From: Alphaproteobacteria bacterium UBA6189
Lineage (GTDB): Bacteria > Pseudomonadota > Alphaproteobacteria > Rickettsiales > UBA3002
Assembly (NCBI GenBank): GCA_002422745.1
Contig: DITH01000053.1
Location: 1-8,550, forward strand
Direction: 5' to 3'
Length of the DNA stretch: 8,550 bases
Both the position numbers and the translations under genes were made by a program. The notes beneath the pieces are model-generated. The model ran no database searches. It was not told the DNA's origin and saw only the letters and a list, made by a program, of their open reading frames with translations. Position 1 is the first letter of the stretch. Each line of letters opens with the position of its first letter. Below, piece after piece: positions 1-6,169 of the stretch.

Positions 1-803
1 TAGATCGACTGATCGTCGTCGCCAACGCAGCAGAGGTTCTTGTGGTAGGCCGCAAGCAGGCGCAACCACAGATATTGGGCGACGTTGGTATCCTGGTACT
101 CGTCGACGAGGATATAGCGAAAGCGCCGTGCATATTCTTCCAGCACGTTCTGGTGTGCCTGAAAAATGGTCAGGTTATGCAACAGCAAATCGCCGAAATC
201 GCAGCAATTGAGGGTGCGCAGCCGGTTCTGGTAGAGCGGGTAGAGTTTGGCTGCCACCTGTACCAGCGTAAAACTTCCCGGTTGCTCGGTCACTTTGTCG
301 GGCGTTTGCCCACGGTCTTTCCACCCTTGAATGGTGCTCAACACCGCGCGCGCCGGAAATTTCTGATGGTCGATATTGTTGTCGGCCAGCAGGGCTTTGA
401 TAAGGCGTTGCTGGTCATCATCGTCGAGAATGGTGAATTGCGGCGTCAGCCCCACCAGCTCGGCATGGCGGCGGAGAATTTTCGCGCCGATGGAATGAAA
501 TGTCCCCAGCCAGAAAGCATTGGATGTGGGCTCTTCGTCGCCAAACAGCAGTTGCGCCACGCGGCCGCGCATTTCGGCCGCCGCTTTATTGGTAAAGGTA
601 ACCGCCAGTATCTGGCTGGGAAAAGCCCGCTGCGTATTGATAAGATGGGCGATACGCGTGGTAAGCACGCGTGTTTTACCGGTACCGGCACCGGCCAGTA
701 CCAGCACAGGGCCCTCGGTGGCTTCCACCGCCTGGCGCTGCTCGGGATTCAGCTTGGAAAGGTAGGCTTGGCTATTGCCATCTGATACCGCTTGTGCGTG
801 CAT
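1..803 (-). CDS. uvrD: UvrD/PcrA-type DNA helicase, N-terminal part (truncated by window edge)
   Basis: Superfamily 1A 3'-to-5' DNA helicase of the UvrD/PcrA/Rep group, which unwinds DNA during nucleotide excision and mismatch repair and clears replication obstacles in the cytoplasm. 267 residues are visible. A Q-motif-like LNPEQRQAV lies at 18-26 and the Walker A AGAGTGKT at 37-44. Motif Ia ([14 protein letters not shown]) is at 69-82 and motif Ib (TFHS) at 101-104. The Walker B VDEYQDTN starts at 233, and motif [11 protein letters not shown], covers 260-267 at the very edge. One frame is open throughout. The ATG at 803 is favoured because an in-frame TAG lies five codons upstream; no strong ribosome binding site is seen. 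The gene is divergent from the acetyltransferase gene. The family is near certain; UvrD versus PcrA naming cannot be settled without the C-terminus. Confidence 0.95.
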   Translation of the reverse strand, partial: MHAQAVSDGNSQAYLSKLNPEQRQAVEATEGPVLVLAGAGTGKTRVLTTRIAHLINTQRAFPSQILAVTFTNKAAAEMRGRVAQLLFGDEEPTSNAFWLGTFHSIGAKILRRHAELVGLTPQFTILDDDDQQRLIKALLADNNIDHQKFPARAVLSTIQGWKDRGQTPDKVTEQPGSFTLVQVAAKLYPLYQNRLRTLNCCDFGDLLLHNLTIFQAHQNVLEEYARRFRYILVDEYQDTNVAQYLWLRLLAAYHKNLCCVGDDDQSI

Positions 804-836
804 GGGAGTTAGATACTACGGAATGGCTGGCAGACA

Positions 837-843
837 AGGGGAG
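837..843 (+). promoter_or_regulatory. Ribosome binding site selecting a TTG start
   Basis: The AGGGGAG at 837-843 is a strong Shine-Dalgarno match, with 6 nt before the TTG at 850. In-frame ATGs further upstream at 775, 802 and 823 lack such a site, and 775 would overlap the divergent helicase gene. This decides the start used for the acetyltransferase. Confidence 0.6.
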
Positions 844-849
844 ATCGCA

Positions 850-1341
850 TTGTCCACATCGGGTTTTACCATTCGCCCCGGCGAAGTGCAGGATATGGAG
901 CATATCACGGAATTGCTCACCGAGCTGAATCGTTTTGAAGGATACGACCGTTCGGCCTCGGCGCAGGATTTGTCCGATATTCTATTTCATGAAAATAATA
1001 CGCGCCTCGAAATGCGCACGCTTTTAGCCTGCGACGGCGACCAGCCCATCGGGCTTGTACTGTTTTACTGGGGGTACGACACAGTAAGCGCTACCACCGG
1101 GTATCATCTGGCGGATATTATTGTGACCTCTACCTATCGTGGGCAAGGGGTAGGGCGTGTGTTATACCACGCTTTGGCCAATCAGTGCCTGCATGAGGGT
1201 GGACACTGGGTGTCGTTGACGGTGCTGAAGAAGAATACTGCCGCCAAAGCGTTTTATGCGTCGCTCGGTATGGTGGAGGTGGCGGTGGATTTCTATGCGA
1301 TCGGGCCGCAGGCTTTGAAGGCGTTGACGATTGCCAAGTAA
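850..1341 (+). CDS. GNAT family N-acetyltransferase
   Basis: Cytoplasmic acetyl-CoA-dependent N-acetyltransferase of the GNAT superfamily; 163 residues from the TTG at 850, a normal single-domain length. The first beta strand and helix begin at FTIRPGE (residues 6-12), as expected for a family N-terminus. Motif A, which binds the acetyl-CoA pyrophosphate, is RGQGVG at 97-102. Motif B is the N-x-A-A-x-x-F-Y-x-x-x-G pattern at 129-140. The layout is reminiscent of polyamine (SSAT-like) acetyltransferases, but the substrate cannot be read from the sequence. An ATG at 823 would add nine residues and is the main alternative start. The gene lies 46 bp from the divergent uvrD start and 69 bp before the carboxypeptidase gene. 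No terminator separates it from the latter, so co-transcription is possible. Confidence 0.88.
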   Translation: MSTSGFTIRPGEVQDMEHITELLTELNRFEGYDRSASAQDLSDILFHENNTRLEMRTLLACDGDQPIGLVLFYWGYDTVSATTGYHLADIIVTSTYRGQGVGRVLYHALANQCLHEGGHWVSLTVLKKNTAAKAFYASLGMVEVAVDFYAIGPQALKALTIAK

Positions 1342-1410
1342 CGCTTGCGGGGCGATGCGGGTTTATCCTAGAACCAAAAACGAACATTCATTCCGAAGGC
1401 TCATACCCGC

Positions 1411-2721
1411 ATGCGTTCCTGCCGCATTATTTTCGCGCTATTGCTTTTTTTCGTAGTGACGCTGCCGCTTACGGCCGATGCGGCGCGGGGTAATGCCGCC
1501 CGCACGGGGGAGCGCGACCCGCGTTACGCGGCGCTCATCATGAATCCGCAAACCGGTGAAATCTACCATTCGCGCAGTGCCGATACGCGTCGGTATCCCG
1601 CGTCGCTCACCAAAATGATGACGCTGTATTTGCTGTTCGAGGATTTGGCCGCGCGAAAAGTTACCCTGAATAGTAAACTCAACGTGTCGTCCTATGCGGC
1701 GACCATGCCGCAAACCAATATCTCGCTGACGCCGAAAGACCGCATTCCGGTGGAAACGGCCATCAAAGCCCTGGTGGTGCGATCGGCCAACGATGTCGCC
1801 GTGGTGGTGGCCGAGAATTTAAACGGCAGTGTCGATGCGTTTGCCAAGCGCTCCACCGATAAGGCGCGGGCACTTGGCATGAACGGCACCGTGTTCAAAA
1901 ATCCTCACGGGTTACCCAATAGCGGGCAATATACCACCGCACGCGATATGGCGAAGCTGGGCATCGCCCTGAAACGCGATTTCCCGCAATACTGGGATTA
2001 TTTCACCACCCGCCAGTTCAGCTGGAAGGGCAAAACCTACTACACCCACAACCGTGTGATGCTGCGCTATTCGGGCACGGAAGGTATTAAAACGGGCTAT
2101 ATCAACGCGTCCGGGTTCAACCTGGTGAGCTACACGAACCGTGGCGGGCGGCCGCTGGTGGGGGTGGTGCTCGGCGGTACCAGCTCCAGCTGGCGCGACA
2201 ACCAGATGATTGCGCTGCTCGATAAAGGCTACAAGGTGATTGCCAGCCGTGGGCAGAAAACCGGGCGGATTTATGCCGCGAACCTGCCGACCCCGCGCGC
2301 GGGCGGTGCAAGCGCGCCGAAAGCCTCATCGCCTGCGCCGGAAGTGACCATGGCACGGGTAGCGGCGGATCGTGGCGTCGCGAAAGCGGCCACCACCTCC
2401 ACGCTCGATGCGCAGATGGTTGGTCGTGCGCAGGGTGGCTTGTCGAGCGAAGCTGCATCGGATGCGGTCTGGGGTATTCAGGTCGGCGCGTTTTCCAGCC
2501 AGGCGCTGGCGGAGCGTGCTGTACGGCAGGCCTACAGCCAGGCAGCGGGCACATTACAGGGCTCGCGCATGACAGTGATCGGCGCCGGTGGGCCGGGTAC
2601 GACGATTCATCGCGCACGGCTCGAAAATTTATCGGAGCATCAGGCAAAAAAAGCCTGTGAAATGCTGATCGCGCAAAATTCGCCCTGTTTTATCTTCAAG
2701 ACCGACGCACAGAATCTGTAG
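1411..2721 (+). CDS. D-alanyl-D-alanine carboxypeptidase (S11 family) with C-terminal SPOR domain
   Basis: Periplasmic low-molecular-weight penicillin-binding protein that removes the terminal D-Ala from peptidoglycan stem peptides; 436 residues. A Sec signal peptide is seen at about 1-24 (RSCR, then a hydrophobic stretch, then a cut near ADA-A). The three active-site motifs of peptidase family S11 are all present: S65-L-T-K68 with the nucleophile serine, S125-A-N127, and K227-T-G229. A low-complexity Ala/Pro/Ser linker at about 287-350 leads to a SPOR domain at about 353-432 (WGIQVGAF to CFIF), which in the family binds septal, denuded glycan. The design suggests targeting to the division site. 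A GAAGG lies 11 nt before the ATG, a loose ribosome binding site. It resembles dacA/dacC-type enzymes, but I give no symbol because paralogues are common. Confidence 0.95.
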   Translation: MRSCRIIFALLLFFVVTLPLTADAARGNAARTGERDPRYAALIMNPQTGEIYHSRSADTRRYPASLTKMMTLYLLFEDLAARKVTLNSKLNVSSYAATMPQTNISLTPKDRIPVETAIKALVVRSANDVAVVVAENLNGSVDAFAKRSTDKARALGMNGTVFKNPHGLPNSGQYTTARDMAKLGIALKRDFPQYWDYFTTRQFSWKGKTYYTHNRVMLRYSGTEGIKTGYINASGFNLVSYTNRGGRPLVGVVLGGTSSSWRDNQMIALLDKGYKVIASRGQKTGRIYAANLPTPRAGGASAPKASSPAPEVTMARVAADRGVAKAATTSTLDAQMVGRAQGGLSSEAASDAVWGIQVGAFSSQALAERAVRQAYSQAAGTLQGSRMTVIGAGGPGTTIHRARLENLSEHQAKKACEMLIAQNSPCFIFKTDAQNL

Positions 2722-2770
2722 CGGGAATCGGGAATCTAGAATCTGGATATTGGATTAGGAAACCGGATTG
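2722..2770. repeat. Degenerate heptamer tandem repeat, forward tract
   Basis: Seven consecutive 7-bp units begin immediately after the carboxypeptidase stop codon. The first two are identical CGGGAAT, followed by CTAGAAT, CTGGATA, TTGGATT and two more diverged units; the consensus is close to CTGGAAT. Three GAATC (GANTC) sites occur at 2725, 2732 and 2739, spaced exactly 7 bp. The periodicity is read directly from the sequence. Its function is unknown. Confidence 0.65.
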
Positions 2771-2811
2771 AGATTATTCGTGGCCATTCCGGCGCTAACG
2801 GGGATGTCCTT

Positions 2812-2839
2812 TGTCCCGATTCCAGATTCTATCCTCTCA
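2812..2839. repeat. Degenerate heptamer tandem repeat, inverted tract
   Basis: Four 7-bp units in the opposite orientation to the tract at 2722-2770: TGTCCCG, ATTCCAG, ATTCTAT and CCTCTCA. The TCCAGATTCTA at 2821-2831 is a perfect 11-bp inverted copy of 2737-2747. Two GATTC sites lie at 2818 and 2825, again 7 bp apart. With the forward tract it brackets about 41 bp of unremarkable sequence. Confidence 0.5.
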
Positions 2840-2865
2840 TTGTCACAAAACTGTCATATTTCTTC

Positions 2866-2896
2866 TTAACCAATTCTTAGGGAAATATGGTATAGT
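2866..2896 (+). promoter_or_regulatory. Candidate extended -10 promoter for the 120-aa glycine-rich protein gene
   Basis: The TGGTATAGT at 2888-2896 is an extended -10 element (TGn plus a near-consensus TATAAT). The upstream TTAACC at 2866-2871 is at best a weak -35 with 19-bp spacing. Transcription would start near 2903, leaving a very short leader before the ATG at 2918. Confidence 0.5.
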
Positions 2897-2917
2897 GTGA
2901 GGGAATTAGGAGATTTT

Positions 2918-3280
2918 ATGGCTTTAGGCTCCGGCTACATTTCTGCCTTCGATAATTTTATCAACCGTTTGCTGATCGAACCGGCGGGGGATTTGGTGAA
3001 GGGCGCGGTGCAGGGAATTAGCAATGTTGGTGGCGGCCTTCTAGCCGGTGTTAGTGGTGCCTTTGAAGGCATCGGCAATATTGGCTCGATGTTCACGCTT
3101 GGTGGCTCTACAAGCACTGCACCTGAAGTCGCTGAAACGCCGAAATTAGGTTTAAATGCCGCCAAGCAGCAGAATTTACAACTAGCAGACACTTCCCCGT
3201 TTGCTGCCAGTTTCGATAATATTCAGGTGCCGACAGTGGGCGCTAAAGGTGCCATGCAGGGCGCGGGAATGAACGTTTAG
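2918..3280 (+). CDS. Hypothetical glycine-rich small protein
   Basis: I do not recognise this 120-residue protein. The ATG at 2918 is preceded by GGAG at 2909-2912 with 5-nt spacing, so it is preferred over the ORF's upstream start at 2897. The N-terminal 20 residues are mildly amphipathic (MALGSGYISAFDNF). Residues 29-63 are strongly glycine-rich and alternate with small hydrophobic residues, including GxxxG spacings at 29/33, 40/44 and 47/51, like a glycine zipper. From residue 64 it becomes a polar Thr/Ala/Gln-rich tail. There is no signal peptide, no cysteine and no clear membrane span. The gene is a stand-alone unit, with a candidate promoter just upstream and a perfect terminator downstream, set between repeat tracts. 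It might be a membrane-active or self-assembling peptide, but that is only a guess. Confidence 0.7.
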   Translation: MALGSGYISAFDNFINRLLIEPAGDLVKGAVQGISNVGGGLLAGVSGAFEGIGNIGSMFTLGGSTSTAPEVAETPKLGLNAAKQQNLQLADTSPFAASFDNIQVPTVGAKGAMQGAGMNV

Positions 3281-3297
3281 TCCAATGAGTTCCAAAG

Positions 3298-3336
3298 AAA
3301 AACGGCGCGGGTGATGTCCTTCCCCGCGCCGTTTTT
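3298..3336 (+). terminator. Rho-independent terminator (potentially bidirectional)
   Basis: A perfect stem pairs CGGCGCGGG at 3303-3311 with CCCGCGCCG at 3323-3331 around an 11-nt loop. It is flanked by A5 at 3298-3302 and T5 at 3332-3336, which extends the pairing to 14 bp. It lies 17 bp after the stop of the glycine-rich protein gene. The A-run on the left makes it usable on the minus strand too, as a distant stop for the flgF-flgH operon. Confidence 0.92.
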
Positions 3337-3365
3337 GTATGTGATGGGTGGCTAAGCCCTCGTTG

Positions 3366-3501
3366 CCCATCACGTTTGTCATTCCCGTGCAGGCGGGAAT
3401 CCAGACCTGACTGTACCAGCATTTCTGGATTCCCGATGAAGCTCCGATACCGAATGCTTTAGCATTTGGACGTCGCTAGCTCGGGAATGACGGGTGATGG
3501 G
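3366..3501. repeat. dRS3-like palindromic intergenic element
   Basis: A 136-bp element with nested inverted repeats. The outer arms are CCCATCAC (3366-3373) plus GTCATTCCCG (3378-3387), paired with CGGGAATGAC (3482-3491) plus GTGATGGG (3494-3501). Inside, ATTCCC-N8-GGGAAT at 3381-3400 has exactly the format of the Neisseria dRS3 repeat. A perfect 12-bp inverted repeat pairs 3394-3405 with 3424-3435. A third hairpin pairs 3450-3457 with 3462-3469 around TTTA. No transposase is encoded, so it looks like a non-autonomous, MITE/REP-like sequence. Relationship to dRS3 by descent is not shown; only the format matches. Confidence 0.7.
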
Positions 3502-3528
3502 GTTCAGTCGCCAGTTACCAGAGTCCGG

Positions 3529-3591
3529 AGTCAAAGTGAACCCCCTCCTAACCTCCCCCTTGCAGGGGGAGGAATGAAGGAGTCGAACCCA
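3529..3591. repeat. 63-bp direct repeat, copy 1
   Basis: Identical over 63 bp to 3628-3690, with a 99-bp period. It contains a 9-bp hairpin, CCTCCCCCT (3552-3560) with AGGGGGAGG (3564-3572) around a TGC loop. The similarity fades into heptamer-like flanks on both sides. The C-rich/G-rich stem resembles a common class of alphaproteobacterial intergenic repeat. There is no T-run, so it is not a typical terminator. Confidence 0.9.
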
Positions 3592-3599
3592 GATTAAAG

Positions 3600-3613
3600 C
3601 TTCCAGCTTCCAG
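3600..3613. repeat. Heptamer repeat CTTCCAG x2 between the 63-bp repeats
   Basis: Two perfect CTTCCAG units at 3600-3606 and 3607-3613, followed by more diverged units (CTACCCG, ACTCCAA) that run into the second 63-bp copy. This is the same heptamer family, in the same orientation, as 3692-3719 and 2812-2839. Confidence 0.65.
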
Positions 3614-3627
3614 CTACCCGACTCCAA

Positions 3628-3690
3628 AGTCAAAGTGAACCCCCTCCTAACCTCCCCCTTGCAGGGGGAGGAATGAAGGAGTCGAACCCA
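3628..3690. repeat. 63-bp direct repeat, copy 2
   Basis: Perfect copy of 3529-3591 at 99-bp offset, with the same hairpin at 3651-3659/3663-3671. Two perfect copies so close together suggest a recent duplication or gene-conversion-like homogenisation. Confidence 0.9.
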
Positions 3691-3691
3691 C

Positions 3692-3719
3692 ATTCCAGCT
3701 TCCAGTTTCCAGATTCCAC
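3692..3719. repeat. Heptamer repeat NTTCCAG x4 touching the flgH stop codon
   Basis: Four consecutive units, ATTCCAG, CTTCCAG, TTTCCAG and ATTCCAC, read on the plus strand. The last base coincides with the stop codon of flgH (3719-3721). A GATTC site lies at 3712. This belongs to the same heptamer family found after the carboxypeptidase gene. Confidence 0.75.
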
Positions 3720-4462
3720 TAGAACGGGCTGATCGCCTCAATCACCTGGTGGCCCCAACGCGGTTGGCTGATGTCGCTGATCTGGCCGCGGCCGCTATAG
3801 ACGATACGGGCCTGAGCGATCTGGCTGGATTCGACCGTGTTGTCGGAATTGATGTCTTCCGGCCGGATCACACCCTTGATCGACACTTCGCGAATCTCGT
3901 AATTCACAAGAATCTCCTGCGTGCCTTCGATCACTAGGTTGCCGTTGGGCAGTACCTGCGTCACCAGCGCCGCCACCTGAGTATTGATCGTTTCCTTACG
4001 GTCAATTTTGCCGGTGGCGTTGCTTTGCGTCGCCCCGTTTATGCTGAACCAGTTATTAGGATCGGCTCGGGTGAGATCGGTGATGGGGTTTTCCAACCCG
4101 AACAGCTGCGGCGCACCGACATTCTCGGCCGTATCACGCTGACGATCGGTTTTGTTATCAAGTTTCGCCTGATCGGAAATCGCCACGTTCACGCGTAAAA
4201 TATCCCCAACGCGCTGGGCGCGCTGGTCGCGGAAGAAGGCGCGGCTGCCGGGTTGCCACAGGGAATTTGCCGTGCGCACGGACGCGGCTTCCGGGTCCGG
4301 CAGCGGCCAGGAAAGCGGCTTATACTCGGCGGTGGTTTGCGGATTGTTCACTTCCGACATGGGCGGACGCTTGCCCGCATTGGCCAGCTTCTCGATGTTG
4401 CTGGCACAGGCGGTGAGGGAAAGCGCCGTGGCGCTTAACAATGCGAATTGAAAGAATTTCAT
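3719..4462 (-). CDS. flgH: Flagellar L-ring lipoprotein FlgH
   Basis: Outer-membrane L-ring protein of the flagellar basal body, a bushing for the rod; 247 residues, normal for the family. A lipoprotein signal peptide ends in the lipobox L-T-A-C with the lipidated Cys19. The conserved core is visible: the WQPGSRAFFRDQRAQRVGDIL region, then NGNLVIEGTQE, the VNYE-IREVSIKGVIRPEDI stretch, and the C-terminal SGRG to SPF ending. The ATG at 4462 has AGGGAG 9 nt upstream, inside the end of flgA. Only 5 bp separate it from the flgA stop, so the two are surely co-transcribed. It is last in the operon; downstream lie the repeat tracts rather than an immediate terminator. Intact, with no odd residues seen. 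Confidence 0.97.
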   Translation of the reverse strand: MKFFQFALLSATALSLTACASNIEKLANAGKRPPMSEVNNPQTTAEYKPLSWPLPDPEAASVRTANSLWQPGSRAFFRDQRAQRVGDILRVNVAISDQAKLDNKTDRQRDTAENVGAPQLFGLENPITDLTRADPNNWFSINGATQSNATGKIDRKETINTQVAALVTQVLPNGNLVIEGTQEILVNYEIREVSIKGVIRPEDINSDNTVESSQIAQARIVYSGRGQISDISQPRWGHQVIEAISPF

Positions 4463-4467
4463 GGTAT

Positions 4468-5352
4468 TTAGCTCCCTGATGCGACGTTGGCTTCGACACG
4501 GCCGCTGGCGACCACACGTCCGGTCACGGCTCTTTCTGACTTGGTATTTTTAATGCGTACCAGCCCGCCCAACTCGCCATCTTCCAGCGCGGTGCCGGTC
4601 GTGGCGATGTTCATGTACGGGGTGGTGTAGGTAAGTTCGACCGGATCGCCGCGATGGACAAGAATCGGCGCGGTGATTTCGCTGGCGCGTACCGGGCGAT
4701 CGCCCGAAATAGTGCCGCGCGGCGATTTGCCGATGAGGTCCTCGGCGCGGGTGATGGTATCTTTGCGTAGCTGGCGGCTTGGGATAGTGCGCATGGTGAT
4801 ATCGCTCGCTTCGATTACATTCGCGCGGCGCAGCTGGTGGCTTAGCACCGGTACCGAAACCATGCCTTCGTAATGGCCGGCAATGGGGCGTACCAGCTCG
4901 GTTTCGCCGTTGCTGACGATATAGGCCTGTGCCTGCCATTGGCGAGTTGCCGGGTCGATCTGCAGGCCGTGTACGGCAAGTTTTAGCGGATGATCGGCAG
5001 CGTGCAGCACATTGCTGTTTGCCGGGTTAGTGGTGGCGCGGGCTTGTTTTTCCACCCCTTTGGCTTCGAGCTGGCGCGCGACTTCCTTGGCCACATCCTG
5101 ATAGGTGACCTGGAAATATTTACGCTCGGCCACCGGCACGGTGGTGATGGTAATGGAGGTCGCCTGCGGTGGCGTAGCGCCGGTATTAAGCGCTGCAACC
5201 TGCGCTGGCGTTTGCCAGTTCGCGGCCATCGCCATGTTGTAGGGCAGGGCAGCGAGCAGGTAAGCGGTAAAAACGACCGCTTTTTTCGTGGTGCCAGCCG
5301 ACGCCTTGGGGCGTTCTTGGCTAGGCGGGGTGGTGGGTTTCAAGTCGTTCAT
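4468..5352 (-). CDS. flgA: Flagellar basal body P-ring formation chaperone FlgA
   Basis: Periplasmic chaperone needed to assemble the FlgI P-ring; 294 residues. A hydrophobic export segment (about 25-43, cut near AMA-ANW) follows an unusually long polar Pro/Lys-rich N-terminus of 24 residues. The SAF domain lies at about 165-226, with VPVLSHQLRRANVIEASDI matching the family pattern, followed by the C-terminal FlgA domain from about 227 (GDPVEL, then the TGTALEDGELGG stretch and RVVASGRVEA). GGAGGG lies 8 nt before the ATG. The gene starts 15 bp after flgG stops and ends 5 bp before flgH starts. The start is uncertain only because of the long n-region; the only other Met near the segment is residue 40, which would delete the signal. 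Confidence 0.94.
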   Translation of the reverse strand: MNDLKPTTPPSQERPKASAGTTKKAVVFTAYLLAALPYNMAMAANWQTPAQVAALNTGATPPQATSITITTVPVAERKYFQVTYQDVAKEVARQLEAKGVEKQARATTNPANSNVLHAADHPLKLAVHGLQIDPATRQWQAQAYIVSNGETELVRPIAGHYEGMVSVPVLSHQLRRANVIEASDITMRTIPSRQLRKDTITRAEDLIGKSPRGTISGDRPVRASEITAPILVHRGDPVELTYTTPYMNIATTGTALEDGELGGLVRIKNTKSERAVTGRVVASGRVEANVASGS

Positions 5353-5367
5353 GATGCGTGCCCTCCG

Positions 5368-6153
5368 TTAGACCGATTGGTTGAGCGATTGGAGCATCTG
5401 GTCGGCGGCGGAGAGCACCTTGGTGTTCATTTCGTACGCACGCTGAGCCACGATGAGGTCGGTGATCTCGGCCACCGGATTCACGTTGGACGTCTCGAGA
5501 TAGCCTTGCAACAAAGTGCCCATGCCATCCTGGCCGGGGTTGTTGAGCAGCGGGCCACCGGAGGCGGTGGTTTCGAGATACATGTTGTCGCCGGTGGCTT
5601 GCAGGCCTGCCGGGTTGATGAAGGAGGAAAGCTCCAGCTGGCCGAGCTGTTGGGCGTCGACCTGGCCGGTGATGATGACCGCGACTTCGCCCGAGGCGTT
5701 GATGCTGATCGATTCGGCATTGTCGGGGATGGTAATAGCGGGCTGCACGGTAAAGCCGTCGCGGGTAACGATGGTGCCGTCCTCCGACAGTTTGAACGAA
5801 CCGTCGCGGGTATAGGCGATGGTGCCGTCCGGCAGCTCGACCTGGAAATAGCCTTTGCCCTGAACGGCCATATCGAGCGGCCCTTCGGTGTTCTCGAGCG
5901 GGCCCTGGCTGGTATTGCGCGAGATGGCGCCGGTTTTTACCCCGAGGCCGATTTGTACACCCACCGGTAAAATGGTGCCCTGGTCGGTCGAGTTTACGCC
6001 GACGCGGCGCAGATCCTGGTAAAGAAGATCCTGAAATTCCGGACGCTCGGATTTATACGAGGTCGTCGTCATGTTCGCGAGGTTGTGCGAAATCGTGTCG
6101 ACATTAAGCTGCTGGGCGGCAAGGCCGGTGGCTGCAATATCCAGTGAACGCAT
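5368..6153 (-). CDS. flgG: Flagellar distal rod protein FlgG
   Basis: Distal rod component of the flagellar axle, exported by the flagellar type III system; 261 residues from the ATG at 6153, the standard length. The N-terminal rod motif is present as ISHNLANMTTTSYK followed by EFQDLLYQ. The central FlgG core has GYFQVELPDGT and YTRDGSF. The C-terminal helix contains SNVNPVAEITDLIVAQRAYEMN. A TTG two codons upstream (6159) is in frame, but GGGAG at 6163-6167 is 9 nt from the ATG and only 3 nt from the TTG, so the ATG is preferred. It begins 16 bp after the flgF stop. The gene is intact, and its Tyr codon in YTRDGSF gives the reference for the lesion in flgF. Confidence 0.97.
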   Translation of the reverse strand: MRSLDIAATGLAAQQLNVDTISHNLANMTTTSYKSERPEFQDLLYQDLRRVGVNSTDQGTILPVGVQIGLGVKTGAISRNTSQGPLENTEGPLDMAVQGKGYFQVELPDGTIAYTRDGSFKLSEDGTIVTRDGFTVQPAITIPDNAESISINASGEVAVIITGQVDAQQLGQLELSSFINPAGLQATGDNMYLETTASGGPLLNNPGQDGMGTLLQGYLETSNVNPVAEITDLIVAQRAYEMNTKVLSAADQMLQSLNQSV

Positions 6154-6169
6154 GGTCAATTACTCCCGG

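Noticed and set aside
42..785. 247-aa plus-strand ORF opposite the helicase
   Set aside because: The minus strand shows all expected UvrD motifs in one frame, so this is its shadow.
804..900. Promoter for uvrD on the minus strand
   Set aside because: A TTGTCT with TATCTA at 16-bp spacing is visible, but the -10 matches only three of six bases.
3552..3572. Terminator for flgH in the 63-bp repeat hairpin
   Set aside because: The stem is strong but lacks a T-run on either strand and occurs twice as part of a repeat.
3529..3690. CRISPR-like array
   Set aside because: There are only two 63-bp repeats with a 36-bp gap made of heptamer sequence and no cas genes; the gap is not a unique spacer.
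3379..3741. 120-aa minus-strand ORF with two repeated peptide blocks
   Set aside because: It is the translation of the 63-bp DNA repeats, whose 99-bp period is a multiple of three. It overlaps the end of flgH and has no ribosome binding site, so it is an artefact of the repeats.
4990..5970. 326-aa plus-strand ORF, one of the longest in the window
   Set aside because: It lies antisense to flgA and flgG, both unambiguous families. Its His/Gly/Arg-rich composition is typical of a shadow frame in GC-rich coding DNA.
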